A stretch of 15,046 nucleotides of DNA from Thioalkalivibrio sp. GTDB lineage: Bacteria; Pseudomonadota; Gammaproteobacteria; Ectothiorhodospirales; Ectothiorhodospiraceae. Positions within the stretch are counted from its first letter, which is position 1. Each line of letters opens with the position of its first letter. Position numbers and translations under genes: made by a program. The notes under the pieces are model-generated. The model worked only from the letters and a program-made list of their open reading frames with translations, ran no database searches and had not been told where the DNA came from. The stretch spans positions 1 through 15,046 of the forward strand of contig SLHN01000313.1 in NCBI GenBank assembly GCA_007136145.1, read 5' to 3'. Of this stretch, positions 15,023 through 15,046 are shown in pieces.

Positions 15023-15046
15023 CGTTCCTCCCCGGGGTGCCGGCCA

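Noticed and set aside
15006..15046. Start of a + strand gene at the right edge (ATG after AGAGGA)
   Set aside because: Only about 13 codons are visible and the opposite strand has a stronger ribosome binding site; cannot be supported.

Overview
The window is G+C-rich, dense bacterial chromosome. The gene families and architectures (tandem PAS/GGDEF/EAL proteins, a KaiA-independent type of KaiB/KaiC pair, an AroG-type DAHP synthase, a CocE-type hydrolase) suggest a gammaproteobacterium, perhaps a free-living Chromatiales/Ectothiorhodospiraceae-like organism. That placement is inference from gene content only. I see no rRNA, tRNA, CRISPR array, transposase or phage gene.

Layout, left to right. 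(1) A membrane-bound HAMP-PAS(x4)-GGDEF-EAL protein on the + strand, cut at its 5' end by the window edge. (2) A kaiC-kaiB pair (3474-5497, + strand, overlapping by 4 bp). KaiC keeps the Ser-Thr phosphorylation dyad and carries a long charged coiled-coil tail. (3) A class I DAHP synthase on the - strand (5685-6827). A structured intergenic region separates it from (4) a divergent two-gene unit: an ATP-grasp ligase and a CocE/NonD-type serine hydrolase (7100-10467, + strand, overlapping by 4 bp). (5) A small five-helix membrane protein, probably TspO/MBR-like (- strand). (6) A 1132-residue fusion of a complete ammonium transporter (Amt) with HAMP-like, PAS, PAS, GGDEF and EAL modules (11373-14771, + strand), preceded by a plausible sigma-54 promoter. 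The last ~275 bp hold an intergenic repeat and a very short open frame on the - strand.

A ~109 bp dispersed repeat with imperfect inverted ends occurs three times, always between genes. Copies A (3305-3413) and B (~5590-5698, inverted relative to A) bracket the kaiCB pair. Copy C (14811-14919) lies just after the Amt-GGDEF-EAL gene. It looks like a non-autonomous (MITE-like) or REP-like family.

How the genes may work together. Two proteins in 15 kb are predicted both to make and to degrade cyclic di-GMP. One has an ammonium channel as its apparent input domain and probably links nitrogen availability to c-di-GMP. The other lies directly upstream of a minimal KaiBC timer. The ATP-grasp ligase and hydrolase form a tight operon that could make and break an amide or peptide bond in an unknown metabolite. 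The most noteworthy items are the Amt-GGDEF-EAL fusion, the repeat-bracketed KaiBC module, the ligase/hydrolase pair with its structured leader, and the three-copy repeat.
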